Shown piece by piece: positions 42,501-52,302 of a stretch of DNA of 64,000 bases. Location of the stretch: assembly GCF_003171515.1 (NCBI RefSeq), contig NC_089397.1, positions 1,736,001 through 1,800,000 of the forward strand. Reading direction: 5' to 3'. The position numbers and the translations under genes are program-made. Every line of letters starts with the position of its first letter. The first letter of the stretch is position 1. The stretch is from Pyrenophora tritici-repentis (taxonomy: Eukaryota; Ascomycota; Dothideomycetes; Pleosporales; Pleosporaceae). The notes below the pieces were generated by a model. It was given only the letters and a program-made list of their open reading frames with translations. It did not search any database and was not told the origin of the DNA.

Positions 42501-44151
42501 CCAAGTTGGCCTTACAGAAGAGCAAACACGACTATCTGAGAAGGCTTTCGCAGCAACCGAGATCGCAGGAATCCAGATCCCCCAGACACACGAGCAAGCT
42601 ATCAACGACCCAAAGTATGGAAAGCAATGGAAAGCAGCAATACTTGAAGAGATAATCGCGTTAATAGAGAATCGAACCTGGGAGGAAGTTCCAAAGCCAA
42701 AAGACGCGAACATGGTTGATTCAAAGTGGGTTTTTACAGTCAAAACGAATCTCGACGGGACTGTTGAGAGGTTTAAGGCACGCCTTGTGGCAAGAGGTTT
42801 TACGCAAGCACACGGAACAGACTACAACGAGACTTTTGCCCCGACAGTCCGCATGGACACCTTACGTCTGTTTATGGCCACTGTCGCAGCGGAAAACCTG
42901 GAATGTTTCCACTTTGACATTAAGAATGCATTCACAGAGTCGCACTTGAAGGAAGAGATCTTTCTTAAGCAACCCCAAGGAGTAGAAGTCAAAAAAGGAT
43001 ACGTCCTTAGAGTTCTCCGCAGCTTATACGGACTCAAACAGGCTGCTCGCGACTGGAACTTGTTGATAAAGAAAGAACTTCTGGCATGGGGATTCGTACA
43101 AAGCCTCGCAGACCCGTGCATGTTTATCCACAAAGAAAAACAACTCCGTATCCTCGTCTACGTTGATGACATTGCTGCTGCTGCAAAAGATCGAGCTCAA
43201 ATTGATTGGTTCTACGAGAAGCTTTCTGGAAGATTCAACACCAAGAACCTGGGGGAGATTCATAAGATCCTTGGAGTACGAGTTACGCGAGACAGAAAGC
43301 GCCGCACAATCTACCTCGATCAAGAGCAGTACCTACACGCAGTACTTGACAAGTTTGGAATGTCTAGCAAACAACACAGAGACAAGAAGATTCCATCTGC
43401 AGATTACACTTCATTTAGGCCAGCCACTGACAACGACACCCGAATCGACATCACTGAATACCAGCAAGTGATAGGGAGCCTTATGTTTGCTATGGTTCTT
43501 ACACGTCCAGACATTGCATTCACCCTCGGAAAGCTAAGCCAATACATGAGCGATCCAGCAGAACACCATGGCCATGCGTTGAAGAACCTGCTACGATATC
43601 TAAGGTCGACAGTGACATTGAAGCTACGCTACGGACCAGGGGGAGTACACTCGCAATTTGTCATCTACTCTGATGCTGACTGGGCAAGCGACATGGTAGA
43701 CCGAAAGAGCGTTTCAGGGAGCACTGCAATGTTCTACGGAGGTCCAATATCATGGTCTAGCAAGAAGCAACGGTCTGTTGCAACGTCAAGCTGCGAATCT
43801 GAATACATCGCACTATCAACATGCTGCAAGCAAGGCCAGTGGATTGCTCAAATGTTTAGAGATCTTGGGTTCCCAAAGTACATTGGAAAAGACACCAACA
43901 AGGTCCAGATGCTAGGAGACAACCAGGGTGCCATTGCACTTACAAAGAACCCTCACCTTCACGAAAGATCAAAGCACATCGACGTCTGTTATCATTTTAT
44001 CCGAGACCTAGCAGAACAAGGCAAACTCGATGTGGCCTACGTTCCAACTGCAGACATGGTGGCTGATGGAATGACAAAGCCATTGCAGCGAGTCGCATTC
44101 GAGAGATTCAAGAACCAATTAGGAGTTGTCCTTGGACCGGACCTGCCCTGA
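39598..44151 (+). CDS. Copia-type Gag-Pol polyprotein (element 2)
   Basis: An uninterrupted frame of 1517 codons starts at ATG 39598. In order: a Gag region of the UBN2/retrotrans_gag kind; a CCHC knuckle (CFLCDGAHGVRDC) near 265; an aspartic protease with ADTGASSHMSD near 360; an integrase zinc site (HRRFAHLG near 503, CEVC near 535) and DDE residues near 565, 628 and 663; a Pro/Glu-rich linker near 835-885 made of repeats of EPMEPSP; a reverse transcriptase with canonical YVDD near 1188; and RNase H with YSDADWASD near 1357. The final part (LGDNQGAIAL, HIDVCYHFIRD) is typical of Copia. No disabling change is seen. Confidence 0.96.
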   Translation: MAVEKEEWKIPQLTAENHDTWFRRNKVKLKGKKVFYVCEKNLVQHCQIAIAGELTEAMEELEIAEADKHTKIRVNIEKRDKYLEDEATAIDLLFRSLTEDDQALIDEYDTAFQFWAYLQKKYTQTDATTANIYMTRIQTFTFNPGNTIVGSWEKLKEYRRKLVAADADTNGAYKDSALLLVLIRSLPKEFKTTIDTLNAQLNLTVEQKLKFLEEKEVRDQQDADEKALPAFRKTEKYVPPYKRRNHKSSPLSSDSESGTKFMVQCFLCDGAHGVRDCPRRERARKLLKEYDAKKSSKPPIKTLKQRNSHKKTGKAYGAEEVNSESDELSETSDSEPEEIETCRLSKDIVGKASPSTWAADTGASSHMSDQPSLFRRMIKIKRRLVRVGGGELYADWKGEAQVVCKDGSSTWLSEVLLVPNLGVNLLSGRRICAAGLKGRFNSHVLCFKLGKEIIIKATMDDGLYVVSHIADGYHETAFLGTEPHTPVKSELKVNEKERYLLYHRRFAHLGPTKIAKLHEVTTLQKKIQVPEKIEICEVCSLTKMKNSIPKQLREHKATKLALVQFDIAGPFPTSLRGNRWFLQIIDSYTRKNWVIPLKKKGDAQRELRIWKTFVEHQTGEKVKAAGTDNAPELLQQAEEWRVTQGVEIQPTTIASSHQNGPAERNIQTAEADMRAMLKDAGLPIEFWDEAVEADAYLRNRTNTGPMINGKQVSPEEAFTGTKPSIDHIRVWGSKCYSYINPKTIPADQRHDKLVDRGRIGVFMGYSETTNKQFKFYSPELGYTSRTSRLSVDEYTPGGKVELRLRNIPAGPQGTQNTMPDRKPRGRPRKDLELSPAERMEPTPTERMEPSPAEPMEPSPTEPMEPSPAEPIEPVSENLMEPSSAELTHEPVKRHRGRPRRLTTIPPTAPSDERVPNLVNEEGPEEPCTQSVREKEIPRYFTRQAKRKRSNEEIVEDERFSKIVKAMLAQVGLTEEQTRLSEKAFAATEIAGIQIPQTHEQAINDPKYGKQWKAAILEEIIALIENRTWEEVPKPKDANMVDSKWVFTVKTNLDGTVERFKARLVARGFTQAHGTDYNETFAPTVRMDTLRLFMATVAAENLECFHFDIKNAFTESHLKEEIFLKQPQGVEVKKGYVLRVLRSLYGLKQAARDWNLLIKKELLAWGFVQSLADPCMFIHKEKQLRILVYVDDIAAAAKDRAQIDWFYEKLSGRFNTKNLGEIHKILGVRVTRDRKRRTIYLDQEQYLHAVLDKFGMSSKQHRDKKIPSADYTSFRPATDNDTRIDITEYQQVIGSLMFAMVLTRPDIAFTLGKLSQYMSDPAEHHGHALKNLLRYLRSTVTLKLRYGPGGVHSQFVIYSDADWASDMVDRKSVSGSTAMFYGGPISWSSKKQRSVATSSCESEYIALSTCCKQGQWIAQMFRDLGFPKYIGKDTNKVQMLGDNQGAIALTKNPHLHERSKHIDVCYHFIRDLAEQGKLDVAYVPTADMVADGMTKPLQRVAFERFKNQLGVVLGPDLP

Positions 44152-44158
44152 GGGGGAG

Positions 44159-44393
44159 TGTTAAGAATATGTTAGGTTCAGTCCAGGTCGGCGAGGTGAG
44201 GTTCGTGGAGTAAGCCCGAGCAGAAGGACCGACGCGGAATGATGATCTGTCATGTACGTCCTAAGATCATCATAACAACAAGTAGATAGAACAATAGCTC
44301 TTAGTGAAGTTCAATCCAATACAGGGTTACCTTTCGTACCTCTACTCGGTCGCCTATGGTAGTCATACCACCAGAGGAGACCTTGTTCTAACA
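44159..44393 (+). repeat. 3' LTR of Copia element 2
   Basis: 235-bp copy of the left LTR, preceded by the polypurine tract at 44151-44158, which overlaps the stop codon of the polyprotein. Confidence 0.96.
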
Positions 44394-44398
44394 GTCTT

Positions 44399-45185
44399 GA
44401 CATATTTCCACCTAGGACGAAGGAAGAAAAGTGACTTTGTATGTCGAGTGCATCCATACTATGCTATGCAAAATGATAGGGCAGACGAAGATATTTCAAT
44501 TCCACATTATATAGTTACAGTTGCTTGCTAACATACTACATGCATGGTAGTCACCGCGGTATAGATGGAATGATGAACATTGACATATATTGCTTGCCTT
44601 GGCAATATTCTGCACAGTACGGAAAATCAACGAAGAATCTTTAGAATATATGTCCCATAGAAATATTGTGATAGCTATGTCAACTAGTTACTTGTCTGCA
44701 CACCTGAACCAGAAGGTTGGCAGTATGTAAACGAGTCGATCTGACACATGATCCAGGCACATGTAGGCAACAGACCGGTTATGAGTACGCTATATCGTGA
44801 GGTTTCGTACTGATGTATATCTCCTGGCTTAGACGTGAATTTGGTACAATTGTTACATCACATGCAAAATCCAGATATGGAACAGAGGAAAGGTTTGATT
44901 GGCAAGTACAGAACCACTCATCATTCTACTTTCATGAGAACGGAGCCACATATGTACCGCTAAAACGAAGATAGGGAATCACAGAGGGTCATCGTCAATA
45001 GATTGAGGCGTGCGTTGCCAGTCCATGTCAGTGCAGAAAAACGAACAAATCTTCCATATTGAGACACGGCTGATGGCGAGGACGCATCTTCTATTATACA
45101 TCTATTCTCAGAGACCAATCAGCACTTTTTGGCCCGTCAGGAATATTGGAATAGACAGTACCCACTCTTTCAACCTTCAACCCGT
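44399..45185. other. gene-free interval
   Basis: About 790 nt between the Copia element and the 3' end of ATP1. No gene or repeat is recognised. Confidence 0.45.
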
Positions 45186-48100
45186 TTATGCGATGAAGCT
45201 CTTGGTGAAGCTCTGTGCAACCTCCCTGAGCTGAGCCTCAAGCTCCTTGCTGAGAGCACCTTCCCGGTCGATCTTGTTGAGCATGTCTGACTCGTTAGCC
45301 TTAAGATGGGCGAGGAAGTCAGCCTCCCACTGGAGGATCTTGTTGACGGGTACGTTGTCAAGAAGACCGTTGATACCAGCGTAGATGAGGGGAACCATCT
45401 CGTTGACGGCCATGGGAGAGTACTGCTTCTGCTTGAGGAGCTCGGTAAGACGTTCACCGCGGCTTAAAGTTTGCTTTGTAGCAGCGTCCAAGTCGGAACC
45501 GAACTGAGCGAAAGCTGCGACTTCACGGTACTGAGCCAAGAACAATTTCAATGATCCAGCCACCTGCTTCATGGCCTTGACCTGGGCAGCGGAACCGACA
45601 CGGGAGACAGAAAGACCGACGTTAATGGCAGGACGGATACCCTTGTAGAAGAGCTCCGCTTCTAAGAAGATCTGGCCGTCGAATCTGGGGTTAGTACAAG
45701 CCGCGTGAGTAGAGTAAGAAGTACTTACCAGTGATGGAAATAACGTTGGTTGGGATGTAAGCGGACACATCACCACCCTGGGTCTCAATGACGGGAAGAG
45801 CAGTGAGCGAACCACCACCGAGCTTGTCGTTCATCTTGGCCGCACGCTCGAGAAGACGAGAGTGGAGGTAGAAGACGTCACCGGGGTAAGCCTCACGACC
45901 AGGAGGCCTCCTGAGAAGCAAAGACATCTGACGGTAGGCGACAGCCTGCTTGGTCAGATCATCGTAGATGATGAGGGCGTGCTTGCCGTTGTCACGGAAC
46001 CTAAGATAGAATGCGTTAGATGAAAGTTTCCGAAATGTAAAATAAAGCGAAGTGAAAAGTGAATAAAATAAAGTAAAGGTAAAATGAAGCCAACATAGGG
46101 AGTCCAGGTCGAGGTGTATCGTGATAAGAATATTGGTTTGGCGGCGACGACAATAATTACTCTTCTATGATGGAAGGGTAACTAGGGTTGACGACCTCCT
46201 GGATGCCGACATCGTCGATGTTGGTGAGGTTAAAGTCTGACCCGGGAGCATACGGTAGTAGTGTGAGGGTGTACGCCGTCGTTATATGGGTGCTTGCTGG
46301 CTTCAACAATCCTAATAGAAGGGTATACACGATAGACCCTGCCCTTGAGTGCTCGAAACCGATGTGCTTGAAATGGGCGAGATCGGAGTCGGTGTCGGAT
46401 GGACCATCGTACACGCCATCCAGGTTACGATGCAGGTCGGAGTCGGACGAACCAAAAGTAAAGTGAAGTGAAAGCGATATAAGCCAAAATGAGGGTTCCA
46501 GATCCAGAGATGTCCCAATGATAACATTGGTTTGGCGACGACAACGGCATTACCCTTCTATTGTGGAAGAGTAACGCGAGCGGATGCCGTCGTCAGGGTA
46601 GACCCTTGACACCGGCGGGGTCAATGTCCAAGCCTAACGCATACGATAGTAGGGTGGGAGGATGTGCGCCATCGTCACGTAGATGGTTGTTAGCTACAAC
46701 GCGTCCCAGAGCACCGATGGCGCCGACATGTCAACGGTTGCTGGCTTCGCCAGGCCGAATGAAAGGGTCACCGTGCTCGAAACAGACGTGCTCGAAATCG
46801 GCGATGTCAGAGTCGGTGTCGGATAGACTATCGTAGACGTAATCCGCGTTGTAGTGCAGCTTGTAATCCTCTAGGTCGGACTTGGAAGGGTAACCATCGT
46901 AGGCGCCATCCAGGTTGTAATGCTCTAGGTCGACGTCTTCGATATTGGTGAGGTCGGAGTCTGATTAATCGTGATAGACACCTTCCATAGCAGTAATGTA
47001 CTGGAAAGTTTCTGAGGTCGGCACCAGTGGTGGGCGCAGAGACGTCAGATAGCCCGGGAGTATACAGGCTTGGGGTTGGATGGTGTGCGCCGTCGTCATA
47101 CAGGTGGTTGTTGGCTACGACACTTGGTACATCGCTAGTCGTGCCGTCATGTAGGCATTTGCTGGCTTCAGCGGCGGCGGCAGGACCAAGTGAAATGGTG
47201 GCCATGATGGAGGTCCTCCAGGATGGGCCTCATGACGCGTCGTCGGCTAAGACCACACCACTCTTCCATGCTGGAGGAAGGTCCATGAAGGGTATGTGGT
47301 CGCCTTTTGTGCAACAGGGCCGCGAAGCAGAGGCGGTGACGAGCACACGCTCAAAAGCCGATGCAGTGAGCAGCAAACGCAGCAGATGAAGGTGCGTGTC
47401 TGCTCTGGAGGTGGTACAGTGTAAAGGTCCAACGGAAGGACGGTCAGGGGGGAAAGTGCAGAGACGAACAAACGCTCAAGGTAGAAGTGGGGGCAAGGAA
47501 AAAAATGTGCGTTCATCGCGACATGAAAAGAAAAAACAGAAAAACGAACTAAAGAACACATACCATTCTCCCATGGCTGTTCGAATACCGTTAGCTTATT
47601 GTATACCTTCAGGATATGTCATTAGACTTACAGCAACCAGTGAAAGGAGCAATGTACTGCAGAGGAGCGGCCTCAGAGGCGGTAGCGGCCACAATGATGG
47701 TGTACTTCATGGCGTCGTTCTCCTCAAGAGTCTTGACGAGCTGGGCAACGGTGGATCGCTTCTGACCGACGGCAACGTAGATGCAGTAAAGCTTCTTCTT
47801 CTCATCAGTTCCACGATTCCAGCGGTTCTGGTTCAGCATAGCATCAAGGGCGACGGCGGTCTTTCCAGTCTGACGGTCACCAATGATCAACTCACGCTGA
47901 CCACGTCCAATGGGTACCATGGCGTCGACGGACTTGAGACCAGTCTGCACGGGCTCCTTGACGGACTGGCGGGGCAGAATACCGGGGGCCTTGAGCTGAG
48001 CACGACGGCGCTCGGTGGTCTTGAGGGGACCCTTTCCATCGATGGGGTTACCGAGAGCGTCAACAACACGTCCGAGAAGAGCCTCGCCGACGGGAACATC

Positions 48101-48863
48101 GACCTGTTGCAATTAGCGTGGGTTGTCGCTTCCAAGTCTAATTTGACATACAATCTCTCCGGTACGCTTGACAGTCTCGCCCTCCTTGACCAAACGGTCG
48201 GAACCAAATAGCACGACACCGACCTGGCCGGCTTCCAAGTTCATGCACATGCCCTTGACACCGGAGGCGAACCTGTGGGTTGTTAGTGTCCGCGGGGAAA
48301 TAGTGGTATTGTAGACTTGGCGTACTCGACAAGCTCCTCAGCCTGGACATTGTTCATGCCGTGGACACGGGCGATACCGTCACTGTTCCCCAGTCAGTTC
48401 CCTGCTCAATTGCGATTTCTGCAATGGCGATATGGCGTACCCGACGGAAAGCACACGTCCGGTCTCGGAGAGGCTGGTCTCCTCCTGGACACCACGGATT
48501 CGCTGCTCCAAGATGGAGGAAACCTCGGTGGGGGTGGCCTTAGCATCGGAGGCGTAGGATCGGATGGCGCTGGTGAATGTGGGAGCGCGGGTCTGTAGGC
48601 GGGCCAATGCTGTCAGTACTGCTTCGTAATGGAGGGGAGCTCGTTGCTGCTCTCGCCCCCAGCGCAGCCCTCGCAGCTGCATCGAAAAAGCTCCATTGCG
48701 GCGCCAATGGCATCGAAAATCGGTTCTACGAGCTGCGGGCAATGGCTGGACGGGCGGCGAGCGCAATTGCAGGCGGTTGCGATGGACTTACCGAAGCAAT
48801 CCTGCTGGTGGCAGAGATTGCAGCAACCCGGCGGCTCGACTGGCGAATGGCTCTTGAGAACAT
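45186..48863 (-). CDS. ATP1: mitochondrial F1-ATP synthase alpha subunit
   Basis: Eight exons: 48792-48863, 48441-48592, 48317-48382, 48152-48272, 47632-48103, 47564-47576, 45729-46000 and 45186 to about 45679; expected product about 553 residues. A mitochondrial presequence ([17 protein letters not shown]) precedes the mature start ([15 protein letters not shown]). The Walker A loop GDRQTGKTA lies near 212, and [10 protein letters not shown] and [12 protein letters not shown] mark the nucleotide-binding and C-terminal domains. It forms the alpha3beta3 hexamer of complex V. Oddities: a 13-nt sixth exon, a 1563-nt sixth intron, and a last junction where the only nearby CAG (ending 45685) puts exon 8 out of frame. 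The family-consistent start (ACGGCC at 45679) is preceded by TTCG rather than an AG. Confidence 0.93.
46001..47563 (-). repeat. giant ATP1 intron with diverged tandem repeats
   Basis: This 1563-nt intron (donor GTATGT, acceptor CTTAG) is about thirty times the local norm. It contains at least three diverged copies of a unit of about 370 nt. On the ATP1 strand the copies share peptide-level matches: SDTDSD (near 46381-46400 and 46808-46823), NLDG.YDG (near 46410 and 46915), ANNHL.DDGAH (near 46690 and 47110), and [14 protein letters not shown] (near 46220 and 46945). Open stretches include 46157-46414 and 46828-47205 (starting [14 protein letters not shown]), but stops interrupt any single frame. 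It looks like an inserted or nested acidic repeat gene in decay. Confidence 0.65.
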
Positions 48864-49608
48864 GGCTGCGGCTGCTCAAGAGGCTATTGTGGTAGCTCTG
48901 CAACCAATTGAGATTGATGCAGGTATGGAAGAGGGGAGATGGTGATGGAGTGGAGGATGGTAGCTCTACAGTGATGAGAAAGTCCTGCGGTCCGGGAGGA
49001 AAGCGCGGACCTTGGCGACTGCCCTAATCCTAAAAAAGCCTCCACACAACCGAGCTATAACAACTGTACAACGGCGGCAAAGGCGACAAGTGAACCTTCT
49101 CGACAAGATTATCGCTTCGTATTTGTATCAATTCCTGGTCTCGAGTCTATTGATGTTTTTTCGGAGGCTGGCAACCATTATTCACTGACTATGCCTTGTA
49201 CGCAAGTAGAGACAAGCTTGGTTGCGACTATACAGATGTAGTCAAAGCGAACAACAGTTTAATTCCTTCGAGCATTTGAGAGATGATTACAGTCAAAGCT
49301 TACAATCGCCGCGTAAATTAGTTACAGCCTTTCATCATGCTTGGACACAGACAAAAATCGAGTATAACAACGTTCTAGATTGGTATCCTACTGAATTATT
49401 TGCAGCCTTTGGACTTGCAAAACTAATACCCCCCAAACAGCATATGACGCCACATACACCATGCTCCGAAGCAATGTTGACTTCTCTTGCGGTATTCATA
49501 CAGCACATGTACATTGCTCAACAGAGCCCCTCTGCTGCATCTGATTACCCTGGGCTAGCATAACCCCCACTTCCATCTGCGCAATCTCTGTGTGTCCCGG
49601 GTCCGTGC
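48864..49608. other. intergenic region
   Basis: ATP1 promoter side, with the 3' end of MPO1 beyond. A plus-strand frame of 113 codons at 49222-49563 has no recognisable feature and is probably chance. Confidence 0.4.
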
Positions 49609-50333
49609 TCATTTCGCAGATCCATTCGCACCCTTCTCCTTGCTTTTCTTGAACTTTTGAATCTCCAGTTCAACAGCCTGGTCAATCCGGCGTTTCAGTT
49701 CGGGACGGTAGCCGAGCGAGAAGAGTACCTCAAACCAGACGAAGAATGGCGCGAGGAAGATTGCCTGCACGAGGTTGTCGAGAAGCGCGGGTGCTCTTCC
49801 TTCAAACTTTCCATGCCCAATGAATTGCGCGATCCAGCATGCGATGTTGACCGCGCCGGCCCATGAGTTTGCCGTTGCGCCATACGTAGACGTGAGGTGG
49901 TTTGCATATGCGGTGCCGCCTACGAGAATGGGAGCAAGCATTGCGCCTGCGACGGGTTCCATCAGGATATACAGCGTCGAGTATATAACAGCTCCGGCGG
50001 TGCCGACGTTGAAGGGGAGATTAGGGACTGAGAGCCATGACGGTAGAGGTACGGCGGGAGTGTTGGTGAGCTATCACATGTCAGAATACATGGCATGATG
50101 GCGTGTGGGATCCTCACAAGCAGAAACGACGTCAACAGAATGGGAGGGACGCAGAGCATGTGTATCCCAACGTTGACCTACAAGGTTGCGCGTTAGCTAA
50201 CATGTGAATACATGACAACGAGACCTACTTTATTATGGTGGTATGCTCCATACTACCTTCCAGTCAGCTAGGTACAGACATCGGCTGAAGGATGACGTAC
50301 GAAGACAAGTTGTTTCTCTAGATTCAGAGACAT
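49609..50333 (-). CDS. MPO1: Mpo1-like DUF962 2-hydroxy fatty acid dioxygenase
   Basis: Four exons (50301-50333, 50229-50252, 50118-50177, 49609-50070) with introns of 48, 51 and 47 nt give 192 residues. The second exon is only 24 nt and encodes YGAYHHNK, which holds the conserved HH pair. The chain continues VNVGIHMLCVPPILLTSF, then several hydrophobic helices and NIACWIAQFIGHGKFEGRAP with the second His cluster, ending in a Lys-rich tail. Yeast Mpo1 (YGL010W) is an ER-membrane Fe(II)-dependent dioxygenase that alpha-oxidises 2-hydroxy fatty acids from phytosphingosine breakdown; the fold and His pattern here fit that family. Confidence 0.9.
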
Positions 50334-51003
50334 GATGACGGATCGGGGACTTGGGCGCGGATCAAGGGGTGGGATGGGCGTCAAAGGACTAAATCATGTC
50401 TTGTCTTCTTCTCGTGTCGAAGGCGGACGGGGTTGAAGAGCTTCAAGGAGTTGATAAGACCAAGGCGCTGGCCGTGGGAGCCCGAGGAAGTGCGGATGCA
50501 GGGTGGACGGTATCACGACATGGGTGTGGGGGTGCAAGCTGGCAGGTGGGAGTTGCGGTAGTGTCACTGCTCGCCCTTAGCGAGTTTCCGTTTTCCGCCC
50601 CGAGAGAGCTGCCTACCTTCATCCAAGTAGCTGCCATTGTTCCCCACCACCCGACTACGCGAAACCGTCAGTATTTTCCGACTATTACGAGGCGCGCATA
50701 TTTACTGCGAGCTGTGCGCATGGGCTGCTGGATATAATACTCTATTAGGCCTGGGTTGCTGGCGGAAGGCGCGTCTCGCCGAAGCACACGCGTGAACTCC
50801 AGTGCCTTTCACTGTCGACTCGTTCCCTGGGCGGCCAGTCAGAATAAAGACAATAAAGTTGCATAATACCACGGAAGGACGTTTCCCTGCGACAACCTTC
50901 TGCAGCTATCTCACCTCAACCGTGCATCTTCGCCTGCTTCTCATAACAAAGCCGCACGCATCTATTCTTCTCCACCCTTCAAGCCAGTCGCATAACGCGC
51001 AGC
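50334..51003. other. divergent intergenic region
   Basis: About 670 nt between the divergent MPO1 and RPB7 starts; it should hold both promoters. The 113-codon plus-strand frame at 50396-50737 has no recognisable content. Confidence 0.45.
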
Positions 51004-51676
51004 ATGTTTTTCCTCAAAGAGCTTGAGAAGACAATCCAGCTGCATCCATCATACTTTGGGCCTCTTATCCGCCAGCACATCCACCGGGAGCTGCTGCAGA
51101 AAGAGGAGGGTTCGAGCACTGGCAAGTACACCATCGTGTGTATCCTGGACTCGTTCGACATCAGCGATGGCAAGGTTATGCCTGGCACTGGCTCTGCCGA
51201 ATATGTGGTACACTATAAGGCGGTTGTATGGCGGCCCTACAAGGGCGAGGTGGTATGTAGAAAATACCCGTCGTGACGCCTGATACCATAGCTAACCATG
51301 TCAAGATGGATGGCATCGTCACCTCTGTATTGCGCACTGGTTTCTTCGTGGATTGCGGCTCCTTACAGGCCTTTGTGGGTCGCAGTGTAAGCCTTGCTAT
51401 ATTTGCATTTACTCATCATTTTGCTAATAAAGCAACAGATGATTCCTGCCGAGATCAAGTTCGACGCAAACGCGACGCCCCCGCAGTGGACCGACGATGG
51501 CGAACAAGTTATCGAGAAGGGAACAAACATTCGCATTAAGATCAAGGGTCTGAGGTCTGAGGTGGACAAGATGTATGCTGTTGGGACGATGAAAGAGGTA
51601 AGAGAGACCATAGTTGGTCCTCCTGATGCCGGCTAATCACTGCTTTTAGGATTATCTTGGTCCGCTGCCGTCATAG
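51004..51676 (+). CDS. RPB7: RNA polymerase II subunit Rpb7
   Basis: Four exons (51004-51252, 51306-51386, 51439-51597, 51650-51676) with introns of 52-53 nt encode 171 residues, the usual Rpb7 length. The N-terminal tip/RNP domain is clear (MFFLKELEKTIQLHPSYFGP, IVCILDSFDISDGKVMPG, YVVHYKAVVWRPYKGEV). The C-terminal S1/OB domain includes VTSVLRTGFFVDCGSLQAFV, IRIKIKGLR and the terminal DYLGPLPS. Rpb7 pairs with Rpb4 to form the stalk of Pol II, acting in initiation, RNA exit and mRNA fate. The first intron uses an AAG acceptor (51303-51305). Confidence 0.95.
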
Positions 51677-52302
51677 TAAAATCACCGCAGGCGAAGAGGA
51701 AGCCAACCGGCAAAAGCGCTGCGCCAGTGGAACAATCTACCGATCCAGTCAATAAGACTACAACCCAACATGTTCGCACGACGATCCTTCTGACAGGCTT
51801 CATCATGATTTCAGGAGAATAGTTTGGAAAGTTCAGCCTAATCTTGGCCGTATTGTTATTAAGTTGGGGTGGTGGCATTGCCCAGAAATCAAGATTCAGT
51901 TCATACAAGCGAAACAGACGTTTAGACTGCTTGATTGCATACTGCGCAAGAAACATGTCAGACATGCCAAAACTTGGCAGACGCTTAAATCATGCTATTC
52001 CAGGGATTTCCCGAATTAGACTTGAATAGAAACCCTTCTCGAGAATCCTTTGTGCTGCAACTTGATGATCCCCTTGTGTCAAAGAATGGCTTGGACGTTT
52101 CAACCAACACCAGTCCTCAAACCTCCGCATTAACTCCGCAACTAACTTAGTACCGCCGGTCATCACTACCCCCAGCCGCGCTTGTCCGCAGCCCCGACTT
52201 AACTTCACGGGTATCGCGGTATTCTGTCGCAATATCTTGAAGCGCTTTTCCCTAAAATGTTATGATTACACTGGCGATCCCTCAACTTTGTTAGATCTTG
52301 CA
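51677..52302. other. intergenic region
   Basis: Between RPB7 and the dipeptidyl aminopeptidase gene, which share orientation. It should hold the RPB7 3' UTR and the downstream promoter. Minus-strand frames of 80-110 codons here look random. Confidence 0.45.

Larger units (their letters stand above)
38998..44398 (+). mobile_element. complete Copia LTR retrotransposon with GTCTT target duplication
   Basis: Two direct repeats of 235 bp (39003-39237, 44159-44393), apparently identical, begin TGTTAAG and end CTAACA. They flank one long plus-strand polyprotein frame. GTCTT stands at 38998-39002 and again at 44394-44398, a clean 5-bp target duplication. The primer-binding site follows the left LTR directly, and the polypurine tract AGGGGGAG (44151-44158) directly precedes the right LTR. 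The element is complete, recent by LTR identity, and unrelated in LTR sequence to the Copia element at 3.8-9.5 kb. Confidence 0.96.

Noticed and set aside
47396..48211. Plus-strand frame of 271 codons
   Set aside because: Most of it lies antisense to ATP1 exon 5, whose conserved protein is on the minus strand; no independent protein features.
49222..49563. Plus-strand frame of 113 codons between ATP1 and MPO1
   Set aside because: No recognisable motif, no intron signals, and AT-rich intergenic composition.
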